Assembly: GCF_028765165.1 (NCBI RefSeq)
Contig: NZ_JARADB010000014.1
Span: 1 to 64,000, forward strand
From: Paenibacillus sp. MAHUQ-63
GTDB lineage: Bacteria > Bacillota > Bacilli > Paenibacillales > NBRC-103111
Direction of reading: 5' to 3'
DNA: 64,000 nucleotides
A program made the translations under genes and the position numbers. The stretch's first letter is position 1. Each line of letters starts with the position of its first letter. A model generated the notes under the pieces. It searched no databases and was not told the origin of the DNA. It saw only the letters and a list, made by a program, of their open reading frames with translations. Positions 17,822-28,100 of the stretch are shown in pieces.

Positions 17822-18097
17822 ATGGCAAAAAATGCGCTGTTGGAAATCAAACGCAGTTTGGAGCCCCACGTCGGGCAGAAGATCATGTTGAGAGCGAATG
17901 GTGGCCGTCGAAAGACAGTCGAGCGTTCCGGTGTTTTAGAAGAAACCTACCCTTCTGTGTTTATTGTGAAGCTGGACCAAGAATCACACGCCTTTAAACG
18001 AGTATCCTACAGCTACGCCGACATTCTTACCGAATCTGTTGAAGTGACGGTGTGCAATGACGACGGCCAGGTGCGAATTACCTATATCCAACATTAA
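17822..18097 (+). CDS. veg: Veg protein
   Basis: A 91-residue small beta-barrel protein of the Veg family, with [28 protein letters not shown] and [11 protein letters not shown]. In B. subtilis veg is very highly transcribed, is linked to biofilm gene expression through SinR, and is reported to act in spore outgrowth. The ATG at 17822 follows GAGGTGG; an upstream TTG at 17816 is less likely. Two consensus SigA promoters drive it, and a terminator closes the unit. Confidence 0.95.
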   Translation: MAKNALLEIKRSLEPHVGQKIMLRANGGRRKTVERSGVLEETYPSVFIVKLDQESHAFKRVSYSYADILTESVEVTVCNDDGQVRITYIQH

Positions 18098-18117
18098 ACA
18101 ACCGTTTCTATAATGAG

Positions 18118-18139
18118 CAGACCTGAGGGTCTGTTTTTT
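18118..18139 (+). terminator. veg terminator
   Basis: CAGACC and GGTCTG close a four-base TGAG loop, followed by six T. Confidence 0.9.
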
Positions 18140-18144
18140 GCATT

Positions 18145-18174
18145 GAATGGACCGAAGACCCCTTGTGCATACTA
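18145..18174 (+). promoter_or_regulatory. SigG promoter of sspF
   Basis: GAATG (18145-18149), 18 bases, CATACTA (18168-18174): an exact match to the SigG consensus GHATR-N18-CATWMTA. Confidence 0.85.
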
Positions 18175-18214
18175 ACGTTACTTTATGCTAACCAAGCCAA
18201 AGGAGGTTCGCAGT

Positions 18215-18634
18215 ATGAGTCGCAGAAGAAGTGTTATGTCCGAGAGTTTCAAAAACGAGCTCGCCAAAGATCTCGGGTTCTACGAGGTGGTGCAGCGTGA
18301 AGGCTGGGAGGGCATTCGAACCAAGGATGCCGGGAATATGGTCAAGCGGGCTATACAGATTGCCCAGGAAACGCTGGTGAAGCAGCAGACAGCCTCAGCG
18401 CCGCCGGCACAAGCTTCTTATCGGCAGCCGTATGCTCAAGCGCCTGCTCCGCAGCCATATGCTCAAGCTCCTGCACCTGCTCAGCAACCGTATGCTCAGA
18501 CGAGCTATAACCAGGGCGGTTACGGCGGTTATTCACCGAATGCAATGACGAATCAGGCACCAACAGGCTTTCACGGGGCAGGCACGGCCCCTCAGCAAGG
18601 ATCTCCAGCCGATCAGCGCCCTTCCTACAGCTAA
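18215..18634 (+). CDS. sspF: alpha/beta-type small acid-soluble spore protein (SspF-like) with long Gln/Pro/Ala tail
   Basis: A 139-residue protein. Residues 1-65 match SspF, with [20 protein letters not shown] and the DNA-binding segment GGxxT-like [16 protein letters not shown]. Alpha/beta SASPs coat spore DNA. Residues 66-139 are an added low-complexity tail rich in Q, P, A, Y and G, with a repeated QPYAQAPAP unit. B. subtilis SspF has only 61 residues. AAAGGAGG precedes the ATG at 18215. A SigG promoter lies upstream. The terminator stem overlaps the stop codon, so the tail ends exactly at the transcript end. Confidence 0.9.
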   Translation: MSRRRSVMSESFKNELAKDLGFYEVVQREGWEGIRTKDAGNMVKRAIQIAQETLVKQQTASAPPAQASYRQPYAQAPAPQPYAQAPAPAQQPYAQTSYNQGGYGGYSPNAMTNQAPTGFHGAGTAPQQGSPADQRPSYS

Positions 18635-18658
18635 AGCGAATGCTTTAGCTTTTTTTTT
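18629..18658 (+). terminator. sspF terminator overlapping the stop codon
   Basis: AGCTAAAGC (18629-18637) pairs with GCTTTAGCT (18642-18650) over GAAT, followed by eight T. The TAA stop (18632-18634) lies in the left arm. Confidence 0.93.
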
Positions 18659-18710
18659 GCGCTTTTGTTATAATATTGAAACGGCAAACGAGCAAAAGAA
18701 GGTGATTCGG

Positions 18711-19565
18711 TTGAAAATATTTGAAAAAGCACCGGCTAAAATCAATTTATCCTTAGATGTTTTACATAAAAGACCCGATGGCTATCATGAAGTAGAGATG
18801 GTTATGACGATGGTTGACTTGGCTGACCGGATCGAAATGCAGGAGATGTCGCGGGACACGATCATTATATCCAGTCAGGCGGGCTATATTCCGTTAGATG
18901 AGAAGAATTTGGCCTTTCAGGCGGCGCGCCTGATCAAGGACCGTTATGACGTCAAGAAAGGCGTCTACATACACTTGGACAAGAAGATCCCCGTAGCTGC
19001 GGGACTGGCAGGAGGCAGCAGCGACGCTGCGGCGACGCTGAGAGGCTTGAACCGGCTGTGGGATTTGAATATTCCGATGGAAGAGCTGCAGGTGCTTGGC
19101 GCGGAGCTCGGCTCCGACGTGCCTTTCTGTGTAACGGGAGGGACGGCGCTTGCCACGGGACGGGGAGAGAAGCTGGAGCCGGTCGTCTCGCCGCCGCAGT
19201 GCTGGGTTGTGTTGGCCAAGCCGCCGATTAATGTGTCCACATCCGAGATCTACGGGAAGCTGAACGCCCGCCAGATTAAGCGGCATCCTTCGACGCAGAA
19301 CGTCTTGAAGGCGATTCGGGAGAAGCAGTTCGATCAGCTCTGCGCGAACCTCGGCAACGTGCTGGAGGAAGTGACGCTGGACTTGTATCCGGAGGTGAGA
19401 CACCTCAAGGAATGTATGCAGCGTTTGGGAGCGGACGGCGTCTTGATGTCAGGAAGCGGGCCGACCGTATTCGGACTTGTTTCCAAGGAAGCGAAGGTGC
19501 CTCGGATTTATAACGGCTTGCGCGGCTTCTGCAAGGATGTCTATGCGGTGCGCATGCTGACATAA
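18711..19565 (+). CDS. ispE: 4-diphosphocytidyl-2-C-methyl-D-erythritol kinase
   Basis: A 284-residue GHMP kinase of the MEP isoprenoid pathway that phosphorylates [17 protein letters not shown] is the N-terminal motif, [21 protein letters not shown] is the glycine-rich ATP motif and [11 protein letters not shown] is motif 3. The TTG start at 18711 follows GAAGGTGAT and gives the family N-terminus. A TATAAT at 18669-18674 may be part of its promoter, right after the sspF terminator. Confidence 0.95.
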   Translation: MKIFEKAPAKINLSLDVLHKRPDGYHEVEMVMTMVDLADRIEMQEMSRDTIIISSQAGYIPLDEKNLAFQAARLIKDRYDVKKGVYIHLDKKIPVAAGLAGGSSDAAATLRGLNRLWDLNIPMEELQVLGAELGSDVPFCVTGGTALATGRGEKLEPVVSPPQCWVVLAKPPINVSTSEIYGKLNARQIKRHPSTQNVLKAIREKQFDQLCANLGNVLEEVTLDLYPEVRHLKECMQRLGADGVLMSGSGPTVFGLVSKEAKVPRIYNGLRGFCKDVYAVRMLT

Positions 19566-19582
19566 GCGACGGAAGTGTGTGT

Positions 19583-19608
19583 AGAGGGCCCTGCAAGGGC
19601 TCTTTTTT
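19583..19608 (+). terminator. ispE terminator
   Basis: GAGGGCCCT pairs with AGGGCTC around GCA, followed by six T. Confidence 0.82.
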
Positions 19609-19767
19609 AAGGTGCGGCGTATGGAAGTCCGAAGGGATTTTGGCATTACTAAGATTACTTATGTTTGCTGCTATAGGAATTCGAGGGCAAGCCCAGGAGA
19701 ACGTATAGCATTTTTAAGTATGTAACGTATGTGTCAGGTGTGTGTCAAGTTAATTTTCATGCTAAGC

Positions 19768-19797
19768 TTGAATAAATACGTATAAAAGTGGTATATT
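19768..19797 (+). promoter_or_regulatory. candidate SigA promoter of purR
   Basis: TTGAAT, an 18-base spacer and TATATT. It is the best match in the 226-base gap before purR. No PurBox pair was found there. Confidence 0.45.
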
Positions 19798-19834
19798 TTC
19801 ATTATATTATTCGGATTTTGTGGGGGGTAGTGCG

Positions 19835-20671
19835 ATGAAAAAGTTGAAAAGGAGCGCTAGGCTGGTAGAAATGACGCAGTACTTGTTGTTTCGCCCCCAT
19901 TCGTTAATTCCTTTAACGACTTTTGCCGAGCGTTACAACTCAGCGAAGTCCTCGATCAGCGAGGATTTGGCAATTATTAAAGAAGTTTTCGAGGAAGAGG
20001 GGCTCGGCGAGCTGCAAACGCTTGCGGGTGCTGCCGGCGGCGTGAAGTTTTCGCCCAAAGTGCCTAAGGAGACCTCGCTGAAGTTCATTGAACAGCTGTG
20101 CTTGCAGCTGCAGCAACCGGAACGGATCCTGCCGGGCGGTTACTTGTATATGTCTGATATTATGGGGCAGCCCCAATATTTGAATGAAATCGGCAAAACG
20201 TTCGCTTCAGCCTTCGCAGGCCGGGATATCGACGTGATTATGACCGTAGAAACGAAAGGCATTCCGCTCGCTTACGCGACGGCTACTTATATGAATTTGC
20301 CCGTTGTCGTCGTTCGCAGGGACAGCCGGGTAACCGAGGGCTCCGCTGTGAGCATTAACTACGTATCGGGCTCCAACAAACGGATCCAGACGATGTCGCT
20401 CGCCAGACGCGCCTTGAAAGAGGAGTCGAAGGTGCTTATCATCGACGATTTCATGCATGTCGGGGGTACCATTCACGGGATGATGGATTTGCTCGCCGAA
20501 TTCAAAGCCTCCGTGCAGGGCGTCGGCGTCTTCATGGAGTCTTGCGAGGTCGAGGAGCATCTCGTTGACGATTACGTGTCGCTTGCCCGCCTATATGGCG
20601 TAGACTCGAAGACCAAGCAGATTACCGTGGAACCGGGAAATTATTTTGATCATACAAAAGGAGACGCATAG
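19835..20671 (+). CDS. purR: purine operon repressor PurR
   Basis: A 278-residue regulator with an N-terminal winged helix (about residues 1-75) and a C-terminal phosphoribosyltransferase-like domain. The PRPP loop [13 protein letters not shown] is present. PurR represses purine synthesis genes and is released from DNA by PRPP. The ATG at 19835 follows GGGGGG; an upstream GTG at 19820 lies within the ribosome site region. yabJ follows after 2 bases. Confidence 0.95.
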   Translation: MKKLKRSARLVEMTQYLLFRPHSLIPLTTFAERYNSAKSSISEDLAIIKEVFEEEGLGELQTLAGAAGGVKFSPKVPKETSLKFIEQLCLQLQQPERILPGGYLYMSDIMGQPQYLNEIGKTFASAFAGRDIDVIMTVETKGIPLAYATATYMNLPVVVVRRDSRVTEGSAVSINYVSGSNKRIQTMSLARRALKEESKVLIIDDFMHVGGTIHGMMDLLAEFKASVQGVGVFMESCEVEEHLVDDYVSLARLYGVDSKTKQITVEPGNYFDHTKGDA

Positions 20672-20673
20672 CG

Positions 20674-21461
<788 letters not shown>

Positions 21462-21474
21462 AGTAAAATATGAA

Positions 21475-21502
21475 GGGAGCCCTTAGGGGCTCTCTTTTCT
21501 TT
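21475..21502 (+). terminator. spoVG terminator
   Basis: GGGAGCCC pairs with GGGCTCTC (one G-T pair) over TTAG, followed by TTTTCTTTT. Confidence 0.85.
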
Positions 21503-21597
21503 TGAGTGGTTTTGGTGCTATATTGGAAGGTGATGAACTTATAAATCCATGAATCCAGGCATACAGCATTCACGATAATAAAGGGGTTGGATAGGCA

Positions 21598-23004
21598 TTG
21601 AAGGTTATGGCGATAGTGTTGGCGGCAGGGCAAGGTAAACGAATGAAATCGAAGCTGTACAAAGTGCTTCATCCCGTTGTCGGCAAACCAATGGTAGGGC
21701 ACGTTGTCGATACGCTTCAGCAAATAGACGCAACAAGAACTTTGGTCGTCGTCGGCTTCGGTGCTGAAGCTGTGAAGAGCTACCTTGGCGACCGCGTCGA
21801 GTATGCGCTGCAGGAGCAGCAGTGCGGAACCGGTCATGCGGTACTGCAGGCCAAGGACCAGCTTGGCGATGAGGAAGGGATGACCGTCGTGATTTGCGGC
21901 GATACGCCGCTGATCTCGGATACGACGCTGCGCAGTACGATCGAGCTGCATCAGCGGTCCGGCGCGTCGGCGACGATTCTGACGGCGAAGCTGGATGAGC
22001 CGCAAGGCTACGGCCGTATTATTCGAGGTGATGACGGGCGCGTGGTGCGGATTGTCGAGCAGAAGGATTGCACCAGCGAGGAAGCGGCTGTCCAGGAGAT
22101 CAATACGGGTACGTACATTTTCGATAACCGCAAGCTGTTCAAGGCGCTGGGTTCCGTTACGAACAACAATGCCCAGAACGAGTATTATTTGACGGATGTC
22201 ATCGGCATTCTGACAGGCGCAGGCGAGATCGTTCAAGGCTACTGCATGGAAGATGCGGCGGAGTCGATCGGCGTGAACGACCGGGTCGCCCTGGCGGAAG
22301 CGGAGCGTTTGTTCAAAGCCCGGATTAATCGCGAGCACATGCTGAATGGGGTCACCATTATCGATCCGTCCAATACGTACATCGAGAAAGGTGTGACGAT
22401 CGGAGCGGATACGGTGCTGCTGCCGGGCACGATTTTGCGCGGAAGTACGGTTATCGGCGAGCAGTGCACGATCGGCCCGAACACGGAGATTATCGACTCT
22501 GTCGTGAAGGATGACGTGACGATCAAGCAGTCCGTACTCCAAGGCGCTACTGTCGATAACGAAGCCAGCGTTGGCCCGTTCGCTTATTTGCGGCCTGGCG
22601 CCAATCTCGGGAAGCAAGTGAAGATCGGCGATTTCGTCGAGATTAAGAATGCGACCCTGGGCGAGGGGACCAAAGTATCGCATCTGAGCTATGTGGGTGA
22701 CGCCGTGGTCGGCACGAACGTCAATATTGGCTGCGGTGCGATTACGGTCAATTACGACGGCTTCAACAAGAGCCTGACGGAAATCGGCAACGATGCCTTC
22801 GTAGGCAGCAACGTGAACTTGATCGCTCCGGTGAAGATCGGCAATGGCGCCTACGTTGTCGCAGGCTCTACGATCACGCATGCCGTGAATGACGGGGATT
22901 TGGCGATCGCACGGGAAAGACAGACGAACAAACCGGGCTATGCGGATAAGATCAAAGCGCGGATGAAAGCGAAGAAGGAAAACGGCAAAGCGAAGAAAGA
23001 ATAG
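21598..23004 (+). CDS. glmU: bifunctional UDP-GlcNAc pyrophosphorylase / glucosamine-1-phosphate acetyltransferase
   Basis: A 468-residue enzyme making UDP-GlcNAc for the cell wall. The N-terminal uridylyltransferase has the LAAGQGKRMKSKLYKVLH motif. The C-terminal half is a left-handed beta-helix built from hexapeptide repeats (about residues 250-440), with the acetyltransferase region near GDFVEIKNATLG. The likely start is TTG at 21598; an in-frame ATG at 21607 is the alternative. The prs gene that follows glmU in B. subtilis is absent. Confidence 0.95.
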   Translation: MKVMAIVLAAGQGKRMKSKLYKVLHPVVGKPMVGHVVDTLQQIDATRTLVVVGFGAEAVKSYLGDRVEYALQEQQCGTGHAVLQAKDQLGDEEGMTVVICGDTPLISDTTLRSTIELHQRSGASATILTAKLDEPQGYGRIIRGDDGRVVRIVEQKDCTSEEAAVQEINTGTYIFDNRKLFKALGSVTNNNAQNEYYLTDVIGILTGAGEIVQGYCMEDAAESIGVNDRVALAEAERLFKARINREHMLNGVTIIDPSNTYIEKGVTIGADTVLLPGTILRGSTVIGEQCTIGPNTEIIDSVVKDDVTIKQSVLQGATVDNEASVGPFAYLRPGANLGKQVKIGDFVEIKNATLGEGTKVSHLSYVGDAVVGTNVNIGCGAITVNYDGFNKSLTEIGNDAFVGSNVNLIAPVKIGNGAYVVAGSTITHAVNDGDLAIARERQTNKPGYADKIKARMKAKKENGKAKKE

Positions 23005-23147
23005 CAAGAGATAACCGCACGGTAAATCTCCCTTGCTAGGATGAATTTGGATGGAACCTCCTAAGGTTGGGTACGCTATGAACTAGCGGTTACCACTTGG
23101 CGTCTTTTACGGAAGTAATTGTGCTGAGCAAAATTTTTAGGAGGTTC
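23002..23147 (+). promoter_or_regulatory. structured leader of rplY/ctc with ribosome-site sequestering repeat
   Basis: Two inverted repeats lie between glmU and rplY. TAGCAAG-AGAT (23002-23012) pairs with ATCT-cc-CTTGCTA (23026-23038), starting at the glmU stop codon. GAACCTCCTAA (23054-23064) is the exact 11-base complement of TTAGGAGGTTC (23137-23147), which is the rplY ribosome site. The second pairing would hide the ribosome site. No known riboswitch was recognised. Confidence 0.55.
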
Positions 23148-23155
23148 TTTGTCAT

Positions 23156-23791
23156 ATGGCAATGTCATTGAAAGCGGAAGCCCGCAAAGAGACTACAAAA
23201 TTCGATATCAAGCAGCTGCGTGTAAAGGGCAAAGTGCCGGCGGTCGTGTACGGCAAGAAGGTGGCCTCAACGGTCATCACCGTCGATCAGAAGGATCTGA
23301 TGGCGCTGCTACGGAAAAACCCGCATGCGATCATTGATCTGGACATGCCGGACGGCGGCAAGCAGCCGGTCATGATCAATGAGATCCAGCGCAGCCCACT
23401 GAGCCGGGAACTGCTTCATGTGGACTTCCACCAAATCAACATGGATGAGCCGGTGAAAACCGTGGTGACGCTCGATTTCGTGGGAGATGCGATCGGAGCG
23501 AAGGAAGGCGGCATTCTGCAGATTCAGCTGCATGAGCTGGAGATCCGCTGCCTGCCGAACCAGATACCGGCTTCCATTACCGTCGATATATCGAATGTCG
23601 GCATCGGAGAGAACATGCTCGTCAGTGAGCTGACGGTGCCGGGGAATGTTGAAGTGAAATCGGATCCGAACGAGCTGGTGCTGACCATCCTTGCGCCACA
23701 GAAAGAGGCTCCGGAGGACGTTGCTGCTCAAGGCAAGGAAGATAAGCCGAACGAGGTTAGTGAGGAAGCGAAAGAGGAACAACCGGTATAA
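23156..23791 (+). CDS. rplY: ribosomal protein L25, long (CTC/TL5) form
   Basis: A 211-residue 5S-rRNA-binding protein of the CTC type: an N-terminal L25 domain (about residues 1-95) and a C-terminal beta domain (about 96-185), then an acidic Glu/Lys-rich tail. In B. subtilis ctc is a general-stress gene whose product joins the ribosome under stress. AGGAGG lies 11 bases from the ATG, which is rather far. A CTC-type SigB promoter was not found here. Confidence 0.94.
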   Translation: MAMSLKAEARKETTKFDIKQLRVKGKVPAVVYGKKVASTVITVDQKDLMALLRKNPHAIIDLDMPDGGKQPVMINEIQRSPLSRELLHVDFHQINMDEPVKTVVTLDFVGDAIGAKEGGILQIQLHELEIRCLPNQIPASITVDISNVGIGENMLVSELTVPGNVEVKSDPNELVLTILAPQKEAPEDVAAQGKEDKPNEVSEEAKEEQPV

Positions 23792-23799
23792 AGGCGAAG

Positions 23800-23839
23800 A
23801 AGGGGTACCCTCGGCAGAAGCGAAGGGTATCCTTTTTTT
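23800..23839 (+). terminator. rplY terminator
   Basis: GGTACCCTCG pairs with CGAAGGGTATCC (small mismatch), followed by seven T. Confidence 0.82.
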
Positions 23840-23856
23840 CTTCGGATTAGGCAGGG

Positions 23857-24057
23857 TCAGTAACCGGGGCGCGAGACGATAAAGTGCGTTTTGCGGTTAT
23901 AGAACGTATTGCCGACTTTGACGAAATGTTCCGTATAAATTTCGATATAGCCTATATCCTTATGCAAGTTTTGGTAGTATACTTGGACGGGAATACCGGC
24001 ATCTATATGATCCTGGAAATGGTGATCGCTGATTAGTTGTTGTCCGTTGAGATACAT
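23857..24057 (-). CDS. small hypothetical protein
   Basis: A possible 66-residue protein on the minus strand, beginning MYLNGQQLISDHHFQDH and ending VSRPGY, rich in His, Tyr and Asn. GGGTGAT lies 11 bases before the ATG. It does not oppose a known gene, so it is not a shadow frame, and its composition looks protein-like. I do not recognise a family, and no signal peptide or membrane segment is seen. The rest of the 394-base gap between rplY and pth holds only the rplY terminator and a small hairpin (AATCC/GGATT, 24137-24151) before TTTTT. Confidence 0.5.
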   Translation of the reverse strand: MYLNGQQLISDHHFQDHIDAGIPVQVYYQNLHKDIGYIEIYTEHFVKVGNTFYNRKTHFIVSRPGY

Positions 24058-24184
24058 ATTCTCTGAATCACCCGCAGCTAGGTATTTGTTGGTTCATTGA
24101 AGTCACATATAGGTACACAATAACCTTAAAAAGCAGAATCCGCCAAGGATTTTTTAGTTTACGGCTAGGAGGAAATGGAAGAAC

Positions 24185-24745
24185 ATGAAATGTTTTATCG
24201 GACTGGGTAACCCGGGAAAACAATATGAATTAAACCGGCATAATGTCGGGTTTCTGGCTATTGATCGTTTCGCGGCGAAAATGGGGATAAGCTCGTTTCA
24301 GAATAAGGGCAAAGGGCTTCTCGCGGAAGGCAACGTGAACGGCACGAAAGTATTTCTGCTGAAGCCGATGACGTATATGAATCTCTCCGGCGAATCGATG
24401 AGAGCGGTGCTGGATTTCTACAAAATCAAGCTGGAGGACGTCGTCATTATCTATGACGATATGGATACGCCATACGGGCAGATCCGGCTTCGCTACCAAG
24501 GGAGTGCGGGCGGCCACAACGGCATTAAGTCCATCATTCAGCATGCCGGCACACAGAGCTTCAACCGCATCCGCGTAGGGGTAAACAGGCCGGCGCCCGG
24601 CTACAATATCGCCGATTATGTGTTATCCAATTTCACCAAGGATGAGATGAAGTCGCTGGAGGACGTGCTGGACTTGACGTGCGAAGCGATGCTGTCCTCG
24701 ATGAACGAGCCTTTCGAGAAGACGATGGGTAAGTTTAACAAATAG
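24185..24745 (+). CDS. pth: peptidyl-tRNA hydrolase
   Basis: A 186-residue enzyme that frees tRNAs from dropped-off peptidyl-tRNA. GLGNPGKQYELNRHNVGF contains the catalytic His and substrate-binding Asn; KPMTYMNLSG and IYDDMDTPYGQIRLR (catalytic Asp) and the GSAGGHNGIKSI motif follow. AGGAGG precedes the ATG. The gene is called spoVC in B. subtilis. Confidence 0.96.
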   Translation: MKCFIGLGNPGKQYELNRHNVGFLAIDRFAAKMGISSFQNKGKGLLAEGNVNGTKVFLLKPMTYMNLSGESMRAVLDFYKIKLEDVVIIYDDMDTPYGQIRLRYQGSAGGHNGIKSIIQHAGTQSFNRIRVGVNRPAPGYNIADYVLSNFTKDEMKSLEDVLDLTCEAMLSSMNEPFEKTMGKFNK

Positions 24746-24801
24746 GTCAGGCGCTGCCTTATTGTATGTGTGTCCCATTCAAAAATGTCCATGGCACATT
24801 C

Positions 24802-24830
24802 GGCTAATATCTCCGGAGAATGGCCATACT
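24802..24830 (+). promoter_or_regulatory. SigF/SigG-type promoter of fin
   Basis: GGCCATACT (24822-24830) is an exact SigF -10 (GGnnAnAnT), and the overlapping CATACTA is an exact SigG -10. The -35 GGCTA at 24802-24806 is poor (3 of 5 for SigF). fin is a SigF and SigG target in B. subtilis. Confidence 0.6.
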
Positions 24831-24866
24831 AGGATGTAATTGAATTGTCGAAGGAGGCATACATAT

Positions 24867-25094
24867 ATGATTAAGTACATTTGCAGACATTGTCACACGT
24901 TTGTCGGGGAAATCAATCAACATTCGATCACGGAGCAGCAATTGGGTTTCCATTTCTTGACCCCCGATGAGCGTAGAGATATAATATCGTATAACGCAAA
25001 TGGAGACGTTACGGTCAGGGTCGTGTGCGACTACTGCCGCGAGGCGCTGGAGGCGAATCCGGAGCTGTCCTTGCTGGCCAGTCCCTTGCAGTAA
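24867..25094 (+). CDS. fin: anti-sigma-F factor Fin
   Basis: A 75-residue zinc protein with CxxC pairs at C6/C9 and C54/C57, the Fin (YabK) signature. Fin inhibits SigF RNA polymerase and helps the forespore switch to SigG. The ATG at 24867 follows AAGGAGG. It lies between pth and mfd, as in B. subtilis. Together with csfB at 848, both forespore anti-sigma factors are in this window. Confidence 0.93.
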   Translation: MIKYICRHCHTFVGEINQHSITEQQLGFHFLTPDERRDIISYNANGDVTVRVVCDYCREALEANPELSLLASPLQ

Positions 25095-25133
25095 AGTGAT
25101 CTACCTGAAGTAAAATGATGATGAAGAGTTTAT

Positions 25134-25164
25134 AGCCGAGGCAAGTGTGCCAAGGCTTCTTTTT
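25134..25164 (+). terminator. terminator between fin and mfd
   Basis: AGCCGAGGCA pairs with TGCCAAGGCT (one mismatch) over AGTG, followed by TCTTTTT. Confidence 0.72.
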
Positions 25165-25183
25165 GTGAGAGGAGTGTACTTGT

Positions 25184-28100
25184 TTGCAAGCTTTAATTCA
25201 GGCTTTTTCTGCGGATACCGACTTTCAAACGATCGTGTCAGGCATCAGGTCCGAGATGAAAGAGCAGCTCGTTGCCGGACTTACCGGCTCCTCCAAGCAA
25301 GTGATGATCGCAACTCTTGCGCGAGAGCTAACGCGCCCGCTATTCATTGTTACTCATAATATGTTTGCCGCTCAGAAGATAGCGGAGGATTTGCTAGAGT
25401 GTCTATCGGAAGACAACGTCCTGCTGTATCCGTCGCAAGAGGTTCTGACGGCGGAAGAAGCGGCCTCCAGTCCGGAAATGCTGGCGCATCGCATCGATGT
25501 GCTTACTAAGCTGGCTAGCGGCTACCGCGGTATTGTGATCGCGCCGTTCGCTGGGGTGCGAAGGCTGCTGCCGGTCAAACAAGTGTTCGAGGAATCGCGA
25601 ATCACCGTACAAGTTGGGGATAACGTCAACTTGGAAGAGCTTCTCGGGTCCCTATCACTATTAGGCTACGAGCGTGTGGAGCGGGTCGAAACGAAAGGGG
25701 AAATGAGCGTTCGGGGCGGCATTCTCGATTTGTTTCCGCTGACGTCGGAGAACGCCATTCGAATCGAACTGTTTGACGTCGAGGTAGACTCTATTCGGAC
25801 CTTCGATGTGAGTGACCAACGGTCAATAGATAAATTACAGTCCATAACGATCCCTCCTTGCCGCGAGATTCAAGCGGATAGAAAGCGATTACAATCGGCT
25901 GCGCAGGGCGCTTACGAACTGCTGCAGGTCCAGTTGGACAAAATGACCGACCGCTCGGCCAAAGACAAGCTGCTCGAAGGGATCGGACACGATATTGAGC
26001 TGCTCCGCGAAGGGCAGACGTTTCCCGGCATTTATAAATATATTTCGCTTTTATATACGGAAAGACAGACCCTCATGGACTACATGCCGAAGGATGCTGT
26101 GCTGATCATCGACGAACCGGCCCGCTTGCTGGAAACGGCGAAGCAGCTTGAGCGCGATGAGGCGGAGTGGATGATGCATGCGCTGACCGAGGGGAAGAGC
26201 TTGCCGGCTTTTGTGCTGTCCAAATCTTACGAAACTTTGCTGCACCGCAGACCGTTCCCGACGGTATACCTGTCGCTCTTCCTGCGCCAGGTCGTGGGGA
26301 TTCAGCCGCAAAATATCGTGAACTTCGTCTCCCGGGCGATGCAGAACTTCCACGGACAGATGAATCTGCTCAAAGCGGAGATGGAACGCTGGAAGAAGAA
26401 CGGCTCCAAGGTCATTCTGCTCGCAGGCGGCGAGGAGCGGGCTGAGCGCGTGAGACGCGTTCTGAACGACTACCAGATCGAGCTGCCGGAAATTGTCGAC
26501 GGCAATTTGCAGACGGGGTTCGAGCTGCCTTCGATTCATCTGGTCGTCATTACGGAAGGCGAAATCTTCACGCAGAAGCAGCGGAAAGCCCGCAAGGTTG
26601 AGAAGAAGCTGGAAAATGCCGAGCGGATCAAGAGCTATCAGGAGCTCAAAATCGGCGATTACGTCGTTCATGTGAACCATGGCATCGGGAAATACGTCGG
26701 TATTGGTACGCTCGAAGTGGGCGGTATTCATAAAGACTATCTGCATATCATGTACGCCGGCGGCGATAAGCTGTCCGTACCGATTGATCAGATCGATCTC
26801 ATTCAGAAGTACGTAGGCTCTGAAGAGAAGGAACCGAAGGTGTATAAGCTTGGCGGAGCCGATTGGGCCAGAGTGAAGAGCAAGGCCCGGGCGTCCGTGA
26901 AGGATATTGCCGACGAGTTGATCAAGCTTTACGCCGAACGTCAGGCGACGACAGGCTACGCGTTCAACAAAGACAGCTCGTATCAGAACGAGTTCGAGGC
27001 TATGTTCCCTTACGACGAGACAAGGGACCAGCTGAGAGCGATCGAGGAAATTAAGAACGACATGGAGAAGTCGCGTCCGATGGACCGCTTGCTCTGCGGC
27101 GACGTGGGCTACGGGAAGACCGAGGTGGCCGTTCGCGCGGCCTTCAAGGCGGCGATCGACGGGAAGCAGGTCGCTGTACTCGTGCCGACGACGATTCTGG
27201 CGCAGCAGCACTATGAGACTTTCCGCGAGCGTTTCTCCGGCTATCCGTTTAACGTCCGGGTGCTGAGCCGTTTCCGCTCCAAGAAAGAGCAGACGGAAGT
27301 TATGAAGGGCGTGAAGAAGGGGACGGTCGACGTCGTCATCGGTACGCACAGGCTGCTTTCCCAAGATGTGCAGTTCAAGGATCTTGGTCTGCTCATTGTC
27401 GATGAAGAGCAGCGTTTCGGCGTGTCGCATAAGGAGAAGCTGAAGCGTCTCAAGACGAATGTCGACGTGCTGACGTTGACGGCTACCCCGATTCCGCGGA
27501 CGCTGCATATGTCCATGCTCGGGGTTCGCGATTTATCCGTTATCGAGACGCCTCCGGAGAACCGCTTCCCGGTTCAGACGTATGTGGTCGAGTATGGCCC
27601 GGCGCTCGTTAGAGAAGCGATTGAGCGGGAGCTGGCGCGTGAAGGCCAAGTGTACTATCTCTACAACCGGGTGCAGGGAATTACGCAAATCGCCGATCAG
27701 ATCTCCATGATGATACCGGATGCCCGAGTAACCGTCGCGCACGGCCAGATGGGCGAGCAGGAGCTGGAGAAGACGATTCTCGACTTCCTTGATGGGGAAT
27801 ACGACGTTCTTGTGAGCACGAGCATTATCGAGACGGGTGTCGATATTCCGAATGTGAATACGTTAATCGTGCATGATGCGGACAAAATGGGACTCTCCCA
27901 GCTCTACCAGCTGCGCGGGCGCGTAGGCCGTTCCAATCGCGTAGCCTACGCCTACTTCACCTACCAGCGGGATAAAGTGCTGACCGAAGTGGCGGAGAAA
28001 CGTCTGCAAGCGATTAAAGAGTTTACAGAACTTGGCTCAGGCTTTAAAATTGCGATGAGGGATTTGTCGATTCGCGGCGCAGGGAATCTGCTGGGTGCCG

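Noticed and set aside
26051-27508. Long minus-strand open frame (485 codons) opposite mfd
   Set aside because: A shadow frame of mfd with a His/Arg/Leu-rich composition typical of antisense reading.
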